Positions 25,747-33,688 of a stretch of DNA of 64,000 nucleotides are shown piece after piece. Every line of letters starts with the position of its first letter. The first letter of the stretch is position 1. The position numbers and the translations under genes were made by a program. The notes beneath the pieces were generated by a model that saw only the letters and a list, made by a program, of their open reading frames with translations, made no database searches and was not told the DNA's origin. The stretch comes from an uncultured Pelagibacteraceae bacterium (GTDB lineage: Bacteria > Pseudomonadota > Alphaproteobacteria > Pelagibacterales > Pelagibacteraceae): NCBI GenBank assembly GCA_902573835.1, contig CACGKZ010000002.1:41983-105982 (forward strand), read 5' to 3'.

Positions 25747-26946
25747 CTAAAAAACTGGTAAATGTACTGATATTTGTGTCCCTTCACCAACTTTACTTTT
25801 AATTTCCAATTCTCCTCTATGTTGAATGATTCTATGACGACAAATCGCAAGGCCAAGTCCTGTGCCTCCTACCTCTCTACTTTTTTTGGCATCAACTCTA
25901 TAAAATCTTTCTGTTATTCTAGAAATATGTTCTGCCGGTATTCCAATTCCTTGGTCAGAAATAGAAATTTTATAAGAATTATTTAATAACTTTCCATCAC
26001 CTTTTTCAATTTTAATTTCTATAGATTTTTTATTTTCTGAATACTTAATGCTGTTGTCTATTAAATTAGAAAAAATATCTACCAAAGCTTCAAAGTTTCC
26101 TTTAACAAAAAAATCAGATTGTATCTTATTGGTGAATTTAAAGTTGAGTAATTTATTTTGATGAATATCTTCTACAGAATTAAAAATTTCTTTTAAATTA
26201 ACTTTATCCTGTGGTTGAATATGTTCTTCAAGTTCAATTTTGCTTAATGACAATAAATCTTTTATCAAATTTTCCATTCTGTCAGCTTGTTCTAACATTA
26301 TTGGTATAAACTTTTTTTGAGCTTCAGGATCATTTTTTGCATGCCCATTTATGGTTTCTAAAAACCCTTTGATCGATACTAATGGAGTTTTTAATTCATG
26401 ACTAACATTTGCTACAAAATCTGATTTGAATTTTTGTGCTTTTACAATTTCAGTATAATCTTTTAAAAAAAGATTTATGGTATCTGGATCATCAGAAAAA
26501 ATACTTTCGCCGATCATGATATAAACTTTAAAAAATTGAAAGGAAGGCTGACTCAACTCTAAATCCATATTAATAGTTTTTCTTTTATTTACAACTAAAT
26601 CAATATTTTGTAGCAGATCAGGAACTCTTAATATTGTAGCAATATGTTTACCAAGACTTTCTTTGCCAAATTTATTTTTAGCGCTTGGATTTAAATACTT
26701 TATATTTTTATATTTATCTAAAATTATTAAATAATCATCTAATTGATTTAATATTGCTCCTTTCTGAGGGTCGTCCTCAATATCTTCGTTGGTAATATCT
26801 TGAACTTCTTGATATAAATTTTCAGTTTGTTTTTGATCTCTAACTTCACTTCTGGCATCAAATCCGGCCTTGATGAATTTTGCAGAAACTAGAATAACAA
26901 CGATTGAAATAATTGCAGCTAGCGATAAAAATAATAATGTCATCAT
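25747..26946 (-). CDS. phoR: phosphate regulon sensor histidine kinase PhoR
   Basis: 399 residues: one N-terminal membrane segment (LLFLSLAAIISIVVILVSAKFI), a PAS-like region (around DQLDDYLIILDKYKNIKYLN), the HisKA box FVANVSHELKTPLVSIKGFL with the phospho-His, N-box DNSIKYSENK, G1 ISDQGIGIPAE and G2 GTGLGLAICRH. It is the partner of PhoB. Assignment as PhoR rests on the domain plan and the adjacent pst-phoU-phoB genes. Confidence 0.93.
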   Translation of the reverse strand: MMTLLFLSLAAIISIVVILVSAKFIKAGFDARSEVRDQKQTENLYQEVQDITNEDIEDDPQKGAILNQLDDYLIILDKYKNIKYLNPSAKNKFGKESLGKHIATILRVPDLLQNIDLVVNKRKTINMDLELSQPSFQFFKVYIMIGESIFSDDPDTINLFLKDYTEIVKAQKFKSDFVANVSHELKTPLVSIKGFLETINGHAKNDPEAQKKFIPIMLEQADRMENLIKDLLSLSKIELEEHIQPQDKVNLKEIFNSVEDIHQNKLLNFKFTNKIQSDFFVKGNFEALVDIFSNLIDNSIKYSENKKSIEIKIEKGDGKLLNNSYKISISDQGIGIPAEHISRITERFYRVDAKKSREVGGTGLGLAICRHRIIQHRGELEIKSKVGEGTQISVHLPVF

Positions 26947-26981
26947 TGTTTAAGTTTTCCTAAAACATTTATAAGAATTGC

Positions 26982-26997
26982 TTCATATAAATATGAA
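26982..26997. promoter_or_regulatory. palindrome upstream of phoR
   Basis: TTCATATAAATATGAA is a 7-bp inverted repeat around two bases, 36 bases before the phoR start. It contains no TTTTAAC or CTGTAAC unit. It could be an operator or chance in AT-rich DNA. Confidence 0.3.
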
Positions 26998-27035
26998 ATT
27001 ATAACTTAAACTTTAAATTATGCAAAATATAGAGG

Positions 27036-28067
27036 TCAATTAGGTGCAGTGTTAGCTAAAAATATTTTAGCACAGTTCTCCCAAGTATATTTTTTAGCTA
27101 TTTCTTTACAATCGTCTCTATTTAATTTTAAAGCTTCTAGAGCGGCTACTTTTAAATCTTTATTTAAAACACCACCATTCGTTCCCTCTAAAATATCTTT
27201 TGGACCTGTAACTGGATAGGCTGCAACAGGTGTTCCGCATTGTAAACCTTCAATAATAACTATACCAAAAGTATCTGTTAAGCTCGGCATAACAAAAACA
27301 TCTGCTGATGCAAAGTAAGATGCTAACTCACCATTTGTTTTCTCGCCTTTAAAAATGACATTAGGAAATTCTTGTTTTAATTTTTTTAAATCTGGCCCCT
27401 TTCCTACTACAATTTTAGTTCCTTCTAGATCAAGATTAAGAAAAGCTCTAATATTTTTCTCAATGGAAACTCTACCTACATATAGCCAAATAGGTCTTTT
27501 ATATTCTAAATTAATGCGCCTGGGGTTTTTAAATGCTCCATGATTGGCCCCTCGTGTCCAAACAGTGAGTTTTTCTGGATCAAAACCAATTTTTTTTAAA
27601 TCCTCTTTCATTGATTTTGTAGTTACTAAAGTTTTGTAAGCGGCTGAGTGAAAGTTTTTGAGAAATTTTTGAGGTATTTTAATAGGTATAAAAGGTGCGT
27701 AAAGTTTAATATATTTATCGAAAGACGTGTGGTAACTGGTTGTAAATTTTAAATTATTTTTTAAACAATATCTTCTTGCAAAGTAACCCAGCGTATCTTC
27801 TGTGGCTATATGGATAACTAACTTTTCTTTATTTTTTTTAGCAAATTCTAACTCTTTTTGAATCATTCTTCCAACTTTAGGCCATACATTTAAAGCAATT
27901 TTAATATCATTATATTTAGGCAACGGAACAGTCAAAAAATTTACTGGAGTTATAAAGTTAACAGTATGCCCAAGTTTTTTTAATTCTTCTTTTAATTGTT
28001 CAAGGGTTCTCACTACACCATTTATTACCTGTTCTTTGCAAGCTCCTGTGACTATTAATATTCTCAT
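27036..28067 (-). CDS. agt: family-4 glycosyltransferase, probable diacylglycerol glycosyltransferase (Agt-like)
   Basis: 343 residues of the GT-B fold. The N-terminal domain starts RILIVTGACKEQVINGVVRTL, and HIATEDTLGYFARR and TTSYHTSFDKYIK resemble SqdX/MgtA-type lipid glycosyltransferases. The donor-binding half has WLYVGRVSIEKNI and the E-x7-E motif in SLTDTFGIVIIEGLQCGTPV. It follows the PlcP-like gene by three bases. In phosphate-starved SAR11 and other marine bacteria a PlcP/Agt pair replaces phospholipids with glycosyl-diacylglycerols. The sugar used cannot be read from the sequence, and another acceptor is possible. Confidence 0.75.
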   Translation of the reverse strand: MRILIVTGACKEQVINGVVRTLEQLKEELKKLGHTVNFITPVNFLTVPLPKYNDIKIALNVWPKVGRMIQKELEFAKKNKEKLVIHIATEDTLGYFARRYCLKNNLKFTTSYHTSFDKYIKLYAPFIPIKIPQKFLKNFHSAAYKTLVTTKSMKEDLKKIGFDPEKLTVWTRGANHGAFKNPRRINLEYKRPIWLYVGRVSIEKNIRAFLNLDLEGTKIVVGKGPDLKKLKQEFPNVIFKGEKTNGELASYFASADVFVMPSLTDTFGIVIIEGLQCGTPVAAYPVTGPKDILEGTNGGVLNKDLKVAALEALKLNRDDCKEIAKKYTWENCAKIFLANTAPN

Positions 28068-28070
28068 GGA

Positions 28071-28886
28071 TTATTTATTAACGATTTTTAAATATGGTTC
28101 GTAATTTACAACTTCTTCTCTTATTTTGTCCCAATCTATAACTTCCATTCTACCATCAAAATGCTCAACTAAAAATGTTGCTCCCTCAACCCAGTCGCCA
28201 CAGTTTAGGTAATTTATTCCATCAAGATTTTGGTTTGCAGCATGATGTATATGACCACATATAATACCATCAGCTTTTTTCTTCTTTGCGTAATTTGCTA
28301 AGGTCTTTTCATAGTCACCAATATACTTAACTGCATTTTTAACTTTATGTTTTAGATATTTTGCTAAAGACCAATTTGGCTTTTTGAATAATCTTCTGAT
28401 GAAATTTATTACTACATTAAATTCTAACAGAAAGCTGTATGCTACTGCTCCAACTTTTGATAACCAAGGTGCATATTTCATTACACCGTCCCATGCATCG
28501 CCGTGTACTACTATATATTTTTTATTATCACTTGAAACATGTAAGCAGCGGTTTATAACTTCGATACCACCAAAATGAAGTGGTAAAAATTTTCTAAAAA
28601 CGTCATCATGATTACCAATTATATATTTTACTTTTGTTCCGTGTCTTGCTTTTCTTAAGGTTTTTTGAATAACGTCATTATGTTCCTGAGGCCAAAAAAA
28701 ATTATTTTTCAAAGCCCATATATCAATAATGTCACCTACGAGATATAAATTTTCTGATTTTGAATGCTTATAAAATTCAAGTAGCTTATTTGCAGAACTT
28801 TTTCTGTGTCCTAAATGAACATCACTTATAAAAATGCTTTTATAATTTAAAATTTTTCCTTTAGATTTTGTTTGAATTGTTTCCAT
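28071..28886 (-). CDS. plcP: calcineurin-like metallophosphoesterase, probable phospholipase C PlcP
   Basis: 271 residues from ATG 28886. Metal-ligand motifs in order are SDVHLGHR (D-x-H), GDIIDIW (GD), GNHD, VVHGDAWD and CGHIH. The fold is shared with LpxH-type hydrolases, so UDP-2,3-diacylglucosamine hydrolase is the alternative. PlcP is favoured because the next gene is a lipid glycosyltransferase, the phosphate regulon is adjacent, and a Pho-box repeat lies 20-63 bases upstream. It would release diacylglycerol from phospholipids. The frame extends 13 codons upstream into the Pho box, so the later ATG is chosen. Confidence 0.78.
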   Translation of the reverse strand: METIQTKSKGKILNYKSIFISDVHLGHRKSSANKLLEFYKHSKSENLYLVGDIIDIWALKNNFFWPQEHNDVIQKTLRKARHGTKVKYIIGNHDDVFRKFLPLHFGGIEVINRCLHVSSDNKKYIVVHGDAWDGVMKYAPWLSKVGAVAYSFLLEFNVVINFIRRLFKKPNWSLAKYLKHKVKNAVKYIGDYEKTLANYAKKKKADGIICGHIHHAANQNLDGINYLNCGDWVEGATFLVEHFDGRMEVIDWDKIREEVVNYEPYLKIVNK

Positions 28887-28905
28887 AAATTTAATAAAAC
28901 GAATC

Positions 28906-28949
28906 TCTAGTAACAGTTGAATCATATAAATGTTACAGAATTGTTAAAA
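28906..28949 (-). promoter_or_regulatory. Pho box between plcP and the diacylglycerol-kinase gene
   Basis: Reading the minus strand, four 11-base units run in phase: TTTTAACAATT, CTGTAACATTT, ATATGATTCAA and CTGTTACTAGA. Units one and two repeat the first two units of the pstS site in order and phase. The block ends one base before the kinase ATG, so it most likely serves plcP, whose start is 20 bases downstream. Confidence 0.75.
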
Positions 28950-28950
28950 A

Positions 28951-29847
28951 ATGATTAAGAAACTAAATTTTGCAGTTATATTCAACGCCAATGCAGCAGG
29001 CGGTAGAAAACTTAAGTTAATTAATAAGGTCATTTATCTTCTAGAGAAAAATCACACTGTAGAACTTTTTAAAACTCAAAGTGAAGAACATGCGAGAAAA
29101 GTGTTTAAAGAATTGTCTAATAAACAATTTGATCGATTAGTATTTGCTGGAGGTGACGGAAGTGTTTGCTTTGGTATCAATGAAATGTTTAAAAGTGACA
29201 ATTTAAAAGACAAATTAGTTGGATACATACCTGCAGGTACTGCAAATATTCTGCAAATAGAAACTCAAATTAAGAAAAAGGCTGAGGAGATTTACAATGT
29301 CCTCGTATCAGATAATCATAAGAAAATTTCATTAGCAAAAATAAATGATAAGTATTTTTTCTTAATGGCTGGTGTAGGTTTTGACTCTAGAATTGTTGAG
29401 TCCATAAATACAAATATTAAAAAGTATCTCGGAAAAGTAATTTTTGCTTTTAAAGGTTTTCAGCATTTTTTATTTTTAAAGAATAATAAAATGGAGGTTG
29501 AGTTAGAAAATGAAAAAATAATGGCTGATTGGATTTTATGTACTAATTCAAAATACTATGCTGGTCCCCATTCTATTACAAACGATACAAATATATTTGA
29601 AAACAAGATAGTGGCTTACATATTTAAAGACCTAACCAGAATAAAATTGCTTTACTATGTTTGGTTAATATTGACTAAGGGTGACTTAGGTCCAGCAAAA
29701 AGTGTGATCAAAAAAGAACTGGACAGATTAAAAATAAATGGTGTTAACAATAAAGTTCTATCTCAGGTTGACGGTGAAAATTGTGGTTACGTAAACAGTC
29801 TTGAAATCCAAAAAACAGACAGGTTTATCAATTTATTAGTTCCGTAA
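28951..29847 (+). CDS. diacylglycerol kinase-like lipid kinase (YegS/DgkB family)
   Basis: 298 residues. The catalytic domain begins FAVIFNANAAGGRK and has the nucleotide motif VFAGGDGSVCFGINEM, then YIPAGTANILQIE, all typical of DAGKc proteins. It would phosphorylate diacylglycerol or a related lipid. It is divergent from plcP and may recycle the diacylglycerol that PlcP releases, or may make a different lipid (inference). The start codon is one base from the Pho-box repeats. A run of non-coding DNA follows before the next small gene. Confidence 0.85.
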   Translation: MIKKLNFAVIFNANAAGGRKLKLINKVIYLLEKNHTVELFKTQSEEHARKVFKELSNKQFDRLVFAGGDGSVCFGINEMFKSDNLKDKLVGYIPAGTANILQIETQIKKKAEEIYNVLVSDNHKKISLAKINDKYFFLMAGVGFDSRIVESINTNIKKYLGKVIFAFKGFQHFLFLKNNKMEVELENEKIMADWILCTNSKYYAGPHSITNDTNIFENKIVAYIFKDLTRIKLLYYVWLILTKGDLGPAKSVIKKELDRLKINGVNNKVLSQVDGENCGYVNSLEIQKTDRFINLLVP

Positions 29848-29953
29848 AATTTTCTAAATTTTTTTTCAACTTTTAGTTTAAAAGGTTTTTCTAAATTTCA
29901 TTTGAAAACTTTTTAAAACTGTTCTAAGATTTTTAAGTTTTTGGAGGAACAAT

Positions 29954-30154
29954 ATGAAAAAAAAATTGAAAAAAAACGAAAAAAAGAAAAAGAAAATACT
30001 AAAATCAATCGATAAGCTTAAAAATAAAATAAGCACTAAACAAAAAAAACTATCAAAGGTTGAACTAAAGATAGCTAGTCTCGAGAAAAAAATTGCTGAA
30101 AAAAAAGCTAGCAAAAATAATAAAGAGCCTATCGCAGCATCTTTAAATAATTAG
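29954..30154 (+). CDS. lysine-rich coiled-coil small protein
   Basis: 66 residues, of which roughly half are lysine. It begins with a run of basic residues (KKKLKKNEKKKKK) and continues as heptad-like helices (IDKLKNKISTKQKKLSKVEL; IASLEKKIAEKKA), ending in a short neutral tail. A Shine-Dalgarno GGAGG lies seven bases before the ATG, and a terminator hairpin follows at 30174, which supports a real single-gene unit. It might bind nucleic acid; no family was recognised. Confidence 0.72.
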   Translation: MKKKLKKNEKKKKKILKSIDKLKNKISTKQKKLSKVELKIASLEKKIAEKKASKNNKEPIAASLNN

Positions 30155-30173
30155 TTTATATAGAAATTAAATG

Positions 30174-30206
30174 CCCCTGATCCTAAAAATCAGGGGTTTA
30201 TTTTAA
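30174..30206. terminator. intrinsic terminator between the lysine-rich gene and the SMR-like gene
   Basis: CCCCTGAT and ATCAGGGG form a perfect 8-bp stem with a 7-base loop, followed on the plus strand by TTTATTTT. The convergent SMR-like stop codon lies just beyond the stem. Confidence 0.85.
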
Positions 30207-30542
30207 TTCACCAAAAAGGTTTAAAAGTATTACTCCTGAAACAATTAAGATTAATCCAACAGTTCCATAAAGGTTTGGGGTTTGATTATATTTAAATATT
30301 CCAAATAATGTAACTGCGGTTATCGTTAATGCTCCGTAGGTCGCATAAGTAAATCCAACTGGAATTATTGTCATTGCTCTAGATAAACAAAAAATACAAA
30401 CAACAATACTTGAAATACAAAAAAGTGTAGGTGTAAGCTTAGTAAAACTTTCTGTAGTTTTTAAAAAACCGTTAGTGGCAATACCTGTAATGATTGCAAG
30501 AGTTAAATAAATATATCCTGAAAATAAACTTAAACTCTTCAT
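30198..30542 (-). CDS. SMR-family small membrane protein lacking the key glutamate
   Basis: 114 residues with four membrane segments. It aligns with EmrE without gaps in helix 1: YIYL, a hydrophobic stretch, then FLKTTESFTKL against LMKFSEGFTRL. Later, PVGFTYATYGALTITAVTLFGI and GVILLNLFGE match helices 3-4. The membrane-embedded proton/drug-binding Glu14 of EmrE corresponds to glycine here (AIITGIATN), so drug/proton exchange of the EmrE type is unlikely. It overlaps the NDUFA9-like gene by four bases. The function is open. Confidence 0.82.
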   Translation of the reverse strand: MKSLSLFSGYIYLTLAIITGIATNGFLKTTESFTKLTPTLFCISSIVVCIFCLSRAMTIIPVGFTYATYGALTITAVTLFGIFKYNQTPNLYGTVGLILIVSGVILLNLFGELK

Positions 30543-31486
30543 TTTGCTTTTGCGAATTGCCCTCCATCACGATAACGCCACAACCATTTTTCCATAGCTT
30601 GTTCAACGTCTTTTGGCTTTATCTCTAAATCACTAATTGTAAGCTCTTTATTTGAAACAACGTTATCAGCTTCTGATAAAATTTCACATTGGTCTCTGGT
30701 TAAAACTGGTGGGATCGGTAATAAGCTTAATATAGAACTTTGTATTTTGGCTATAGTCATAGGCATCTCTATAACAAATCTTTTTTTACCAATAGTTTTC
30801 ATTATGGATTTTACCATATCACCAAAACTTATTACTGTAGGACCACCTATCTCGTAAATTTTTCCCTCGTTCTTTTTTGCTTGTATAGCTTTAACAATAG
30901 CATCAGCTACATCCGTTACCATTATTGGTTGAAATTTATAATCTATTCCCACAATCGGAATTACTGGTGAAAAACTTAATTTTGAAAATAAATTTGTAAA
31001 GTTGTCTTCAGGTCCGCACACAACACTCGGTCTAATTATTACTGAATTTTTAAAGTTCATTAAAGATTTTTCTTCTCCAGCAAATTTAGATCTTTGATAT
31101 GCAGATTTTGAATCTTTATTAGCCCCTATAGCTGAAACATGAATATATTTTTTTACTTTATGCTTCTCACATAATCTTGAAATAATATCTGGGATATCTG
31201 AGTGAATTTTTGTAAATTTTTGCTTTCTGTTTTCAAATAATATTCCTATTAAATTAATAACCACATCTGAATTACTGATGGCTTCTTCTATTTTGTCAAA
31301 ATTGTTTGAGTTGAAATCAATTAACTCTACCGATCCTGGAGGAGCTTGAGTCTTTAGATAACCTTTTTGAAAGGCTTTTCTTGTAGGAATGATGCATCTA
31401 TAGTGTTTATTTGCCAAACTTTTAACAAGATAGCGTCCTATAAATCCACCACCGCCAAGGATTGTTGCTATTGGGTAATTGTTCAT
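30539..31486 (-). CDS. NDUFA9-like NAD(P)-binding protein (atypical SDR)
   Basis: 315 residues. The Rossmann nucleotide motif at the start is ILGGGGFIGRYLVKSL, followed by VINLIGIL, a partial active-site set (HVSAIGANKDSKSAYQRSK) and FQPIMVTDVADAIVKA. This is the pattern of the bacterial homologues of complex I accessory subunit NDUFA9. Whether it associates with NADH dehydrogenase here is unknown. It overlaps the SMR-like gene and is divergent from rnd with 14 bases between starts. Confidence 0.88.
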   Translation of the reverse strand: MNNYPIATILGGGGFIGRYLVKSLANKHYRCIIPTRKAFQKGYLKTQAPPGSVELIDFNSNNFDKIEEAISNSDVVINLIGILFENRKQKFTKIHSDIPDIISRLCEKHKVKKYIHVSAIGANKDSKSAYQRSKFAGEEKSLMNFKNSVIIRPSVVCGPEDNFTNLFSKLSFSPVIPIVGIDYKFQPIMVTDVADAIVKAIQAKKNEGKIYEIGGPTVISFGDMVKSIMKTIGKKRFVIEMPMTIAKIQSSILSLLPIPPVLTRDQCEILSEADNVVSNKELTISDLEIKPKDVEQAMEKWLWRYRDGGQFAKAK

Positions 31487-31500
31487 GGTAATTAGATAAT

Positions 31501-32127
31501 ATGGTAAAAATTCATAGATTAAAAGGCGACATTACTCCCAAAATAGCTAGTTCATTTAAAGGAAGTATTGCAATCGATACTGAAGCAACCGGCCTTAAAA
31601 TTCCTGAAAGAGATAAACTAAGTTTAATACAAATTTGTGGTGAGGATGGTGAAGTTTATATCATTCAACCTGATCGAAATAATTATAAAGCTCCAAACTT
31701 GGTTTCTTTATTAGAAAATGAAAAAATTTTGAAAATAGGTCATTTCTTAAGATTTGACAAAAATGCTTTAGAATATTTTTTAAAGTGCAAGATAAAGAAT
31801 ATTTTCGACACTAAAATTGCATCTAAAGTTGTAAGAACATATACCGATCAACATGGTCTTAAAAATCTTGTTTTTGAGTTTTGCAATAAGAATTTAGATA
31901 AAAGACAAGGTAGTTCAGATTGGAACAAAGACTTGGATGAGTTAACCGAGAAACAATTAGAATATGCAGCTGGTGATGTCATTTATTTACATAAAATAAA
32001 AGCACAATTAGAAAAGATGCTTATAAGAGAAAAAAGAATGGATCTATTTAAAAGATGTATTAGTTTTTTAGATACAAGAATTGAATTAGATCAGAATGGT
32101 TTTAAATTTGATATTTTTGAACATTAA
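31501..32127 (+). CDS. rnd: short ribonuclease D-like 3'-5' exonuclease
   Basis: 208 residues with DEDDy exonuclease motifs: IAIDTEATGL (D-x-E), GHFLRFDKNALEYF (D), and YAAGDVIYLHKI (Y-x3-D). It lacks the C-terminal HRDC domains of full-length RNase D, as is common in alphaproteobacteria. It is the first gene of a plus-strand run to 43.9 kb; its stop overlaps the kdsD start by one base. Confidence 0.9.
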   Translation: MVKIHRLKGDITPKIASSFKGSIAIDTEATGLKIPERDKLSLIQICGEDGEVYIIQPDRNNYKAPNLVSLLENEKILKIGHFLRFDKNALEYFLKCKIKNIFDTKIASKVVRTYTDQHGLKNLVFEFCNKNLDKRQGSSDWNKDLDELTEKQLEYAAGDVIYLHKIKAQLEKMLIREKRMDLFKRCISFLDTRIELDQNGFKFDIFEH

Positions 32128-33104
32128 TGAGTAATAAAAATTATATAAAACTAGCAAAAAAATCTGCTGCTAAACAAATATCTGAGTTAAAGAAAATAAA
32201 TAAAGTTTTTAACAGCTCTTTCGTTAAAGCGGTTGAGTCAATATACAAATGCCGTGGAAAGGTGATTTGTGCTGGAATAGGAAAGTCAGGTTTAATTGCA
32301 AGAAAAGTTTCAGCAACTTTATCTTCGGTTGGTATCTCCTCTTTTTTCTTAAGTCCTAGTGAGGCAAATCATGGCGACCTTGGCCAAATAGATAGAAATG
32401 ATTTGCTTTTAGTTTTTTCTTATTCTGGAAATACCACAGAGCTTACAAGTATTTTAAAATATGCTAATCGATTTAATATTAAGGTTATAGGTGTTGCATC
32501 AAAACCTGATAGTACTTTAATAAAGGCAAGCGATATAAAAATATTAATTCCAAGTGTAAAAGAGGCAGATCCAACAGGTATGGTCCCAACTTCAAGTACA
32601 AGTATTACTTTGTTATTAGGCGATAGTTTAGCTGTAGCTTTGATGAATAAAATTAAATTTTCTAAAGAGAGATTTAAAGTATTTCACCCAGGTGGAAATA
32701 TCGGTCAAACTCTCTTATTGGTAAAAGACATTATGGTGTCAGGTTCAAAAATACCAAAAGTAAGAATTACAAGTAATATAAAAGAGGCTTCAAGTAAAAT
32801 CACAAAGTATAAATTGGGTCTAGCTATAGTAACGAAAAAAAATATAGTTGCAGGTATTTTAACTGATGGTGATGCTAGGAGAAGTTTAAGATATAATCTT
32901 AAATCTCAAAATTTAACAAAAATTATGACACCTAATCCCTTATTTATCTCAGAAAATTCTACAGCCTCAAAAGCATTAGCAATTATGAATAGAAAAAAAA
33001 TTACTAGTCTTCTTGTTACTTCTGAAAAAGATCTAAATAAAAAAAATAAGAAACTAATTGGAATAGTCCACATTCATTCCATATTAAGATTTGGGGTAAA
33101 ATGA
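32127..33104 (+). CDS. kdsD: arabinose-5-phosphate isomerase (KpsF/KdsD)
   Basis: 325 residues: an SIS sugar-isomerase domain (CAGIGKSGLIARKVSATLSS, LSPSEANHGDLGQI, FSYSGNTTEL) followed by two CBS domains (IMVSGSKIPKV region and LTKIMTPNPLFISENST). It makes arabinose-5-phosphate, the first step to KDO. Downstream are the lipopolysaccharide-export genes lptC and lptB, overlapping by four bases. Confidence 0.95.
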   Translation: MSNKNYIKLAKKSAAKQISELKKINKVFNSSFVKAVESIYKCRGKVICAGIGKSGLIARKVSATLSSVGISSFFLSPSEANHGDLGQIDRNDLLLVFSYSGNTTELTSILKYANRFNIKVIGVASKPDSTLIKASDIKILIPSVKEADPTGMVPTSSTSITLLLGDSLAVALMNKIKFSKERFKVFHPGGNIGQTLLLVKDIMVSGSKIPKVRITSNIKEASSKITKYKLGLAIVTKKNIVAGILTDGDARRSLRYNLKSQNLTKIMTPNPLFISENSTASKALAIMNRKKITSLLVTSEKDLNKKNKKLIGIVHIHSILRFGVK

Positions 33105-33688
33105 GCGCAAGGAAAAGAAAATTAATAGTTATTCAGACCATACTTTTAACTGTTGCTATATTATTGTTTTATATTTTTTATTACAAAGAAAACATTAATG
33201 ATAAAATGACAGAAGAAATTAAAATTGAAAATAAAAGAATTGAAAAATTGAGTGAAACCAATTTTTTTGAAAACGTAGAATATAAAGGTATAGACGCAAA
33301 CGGTAATAGATATCTATTAAGATCTCAAATTGCATCATTTAATAATGAAAAGCCAGAATTGGTTAATATGGTTGGAATGAATGCTACTTTCTACTTCAAA
33401 GACGGAACAATTCTTAAAGTTTCAGGTAAAAATGGTGTATATAATAATAAAACTAACGACATGGAATTTAGGGAGGAAGTTAAAGTAGTTCAAGCAGAAA
33501 ACCAAATAACTGCTGATAATTTAGATTATTTTAATCTAAAAAGATTAATAAATATATATGGTAATGTTGTTGGTAAAAGTTTAGATGGAAATTTTTCTGC
33601 AGATATTTTAAACTTAAATATTGATAACCAATCAGTTGATTTTTTAATGAATAATAGCAATCAAGTGAAAGTAAATTTAAAACAATGA
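33101..33688 (+). CDS. lptC: LPS export protein LptC
   Basis: 195 residues with one N-terminal membrane anchor (LIVIQTILLTVAILLFYIFYY) and a periplasmic LptC-type beta domain (NVEYKGIDANGNRYLLRSQ, FKDGTILKVSGKNGVYNN, ITADNLDYF). It takes LPS from the LptBFG transporter. The usual next gene, lptA, is missing; the stop overlaps lptB directly by four bases. Confidence 0.85.
   Translation: MSARKRKLIVIQTILLTVAILLFYIFYYKENINDKMTEEIKIENKRIEKLSETNFFENVEYKGIDANGNRYLLRSQIASFNNEKPELVNMVGMNATFYFKDGTILKVSGKNGVYNNKTNDMEFREEVKVVQAENQITADNLDYFNLKRLINIYGNVVGKSLDGNFSADILNLNIDNQSVDFLMNNSNQVKVNLKQ

Noticed and set aside
28887..28925. Extension of the metallophosphoesterase gene upstream
   Set aside because: It would overlap the Pho-box repeats; the extra residues have no domain meaning.
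29878..30114. 78-residue phenylalanine-rich minus-strand frame
   Set aside because: Antisense shadow of the lysine-rich small gene, which has a clear ribosome-binding site.
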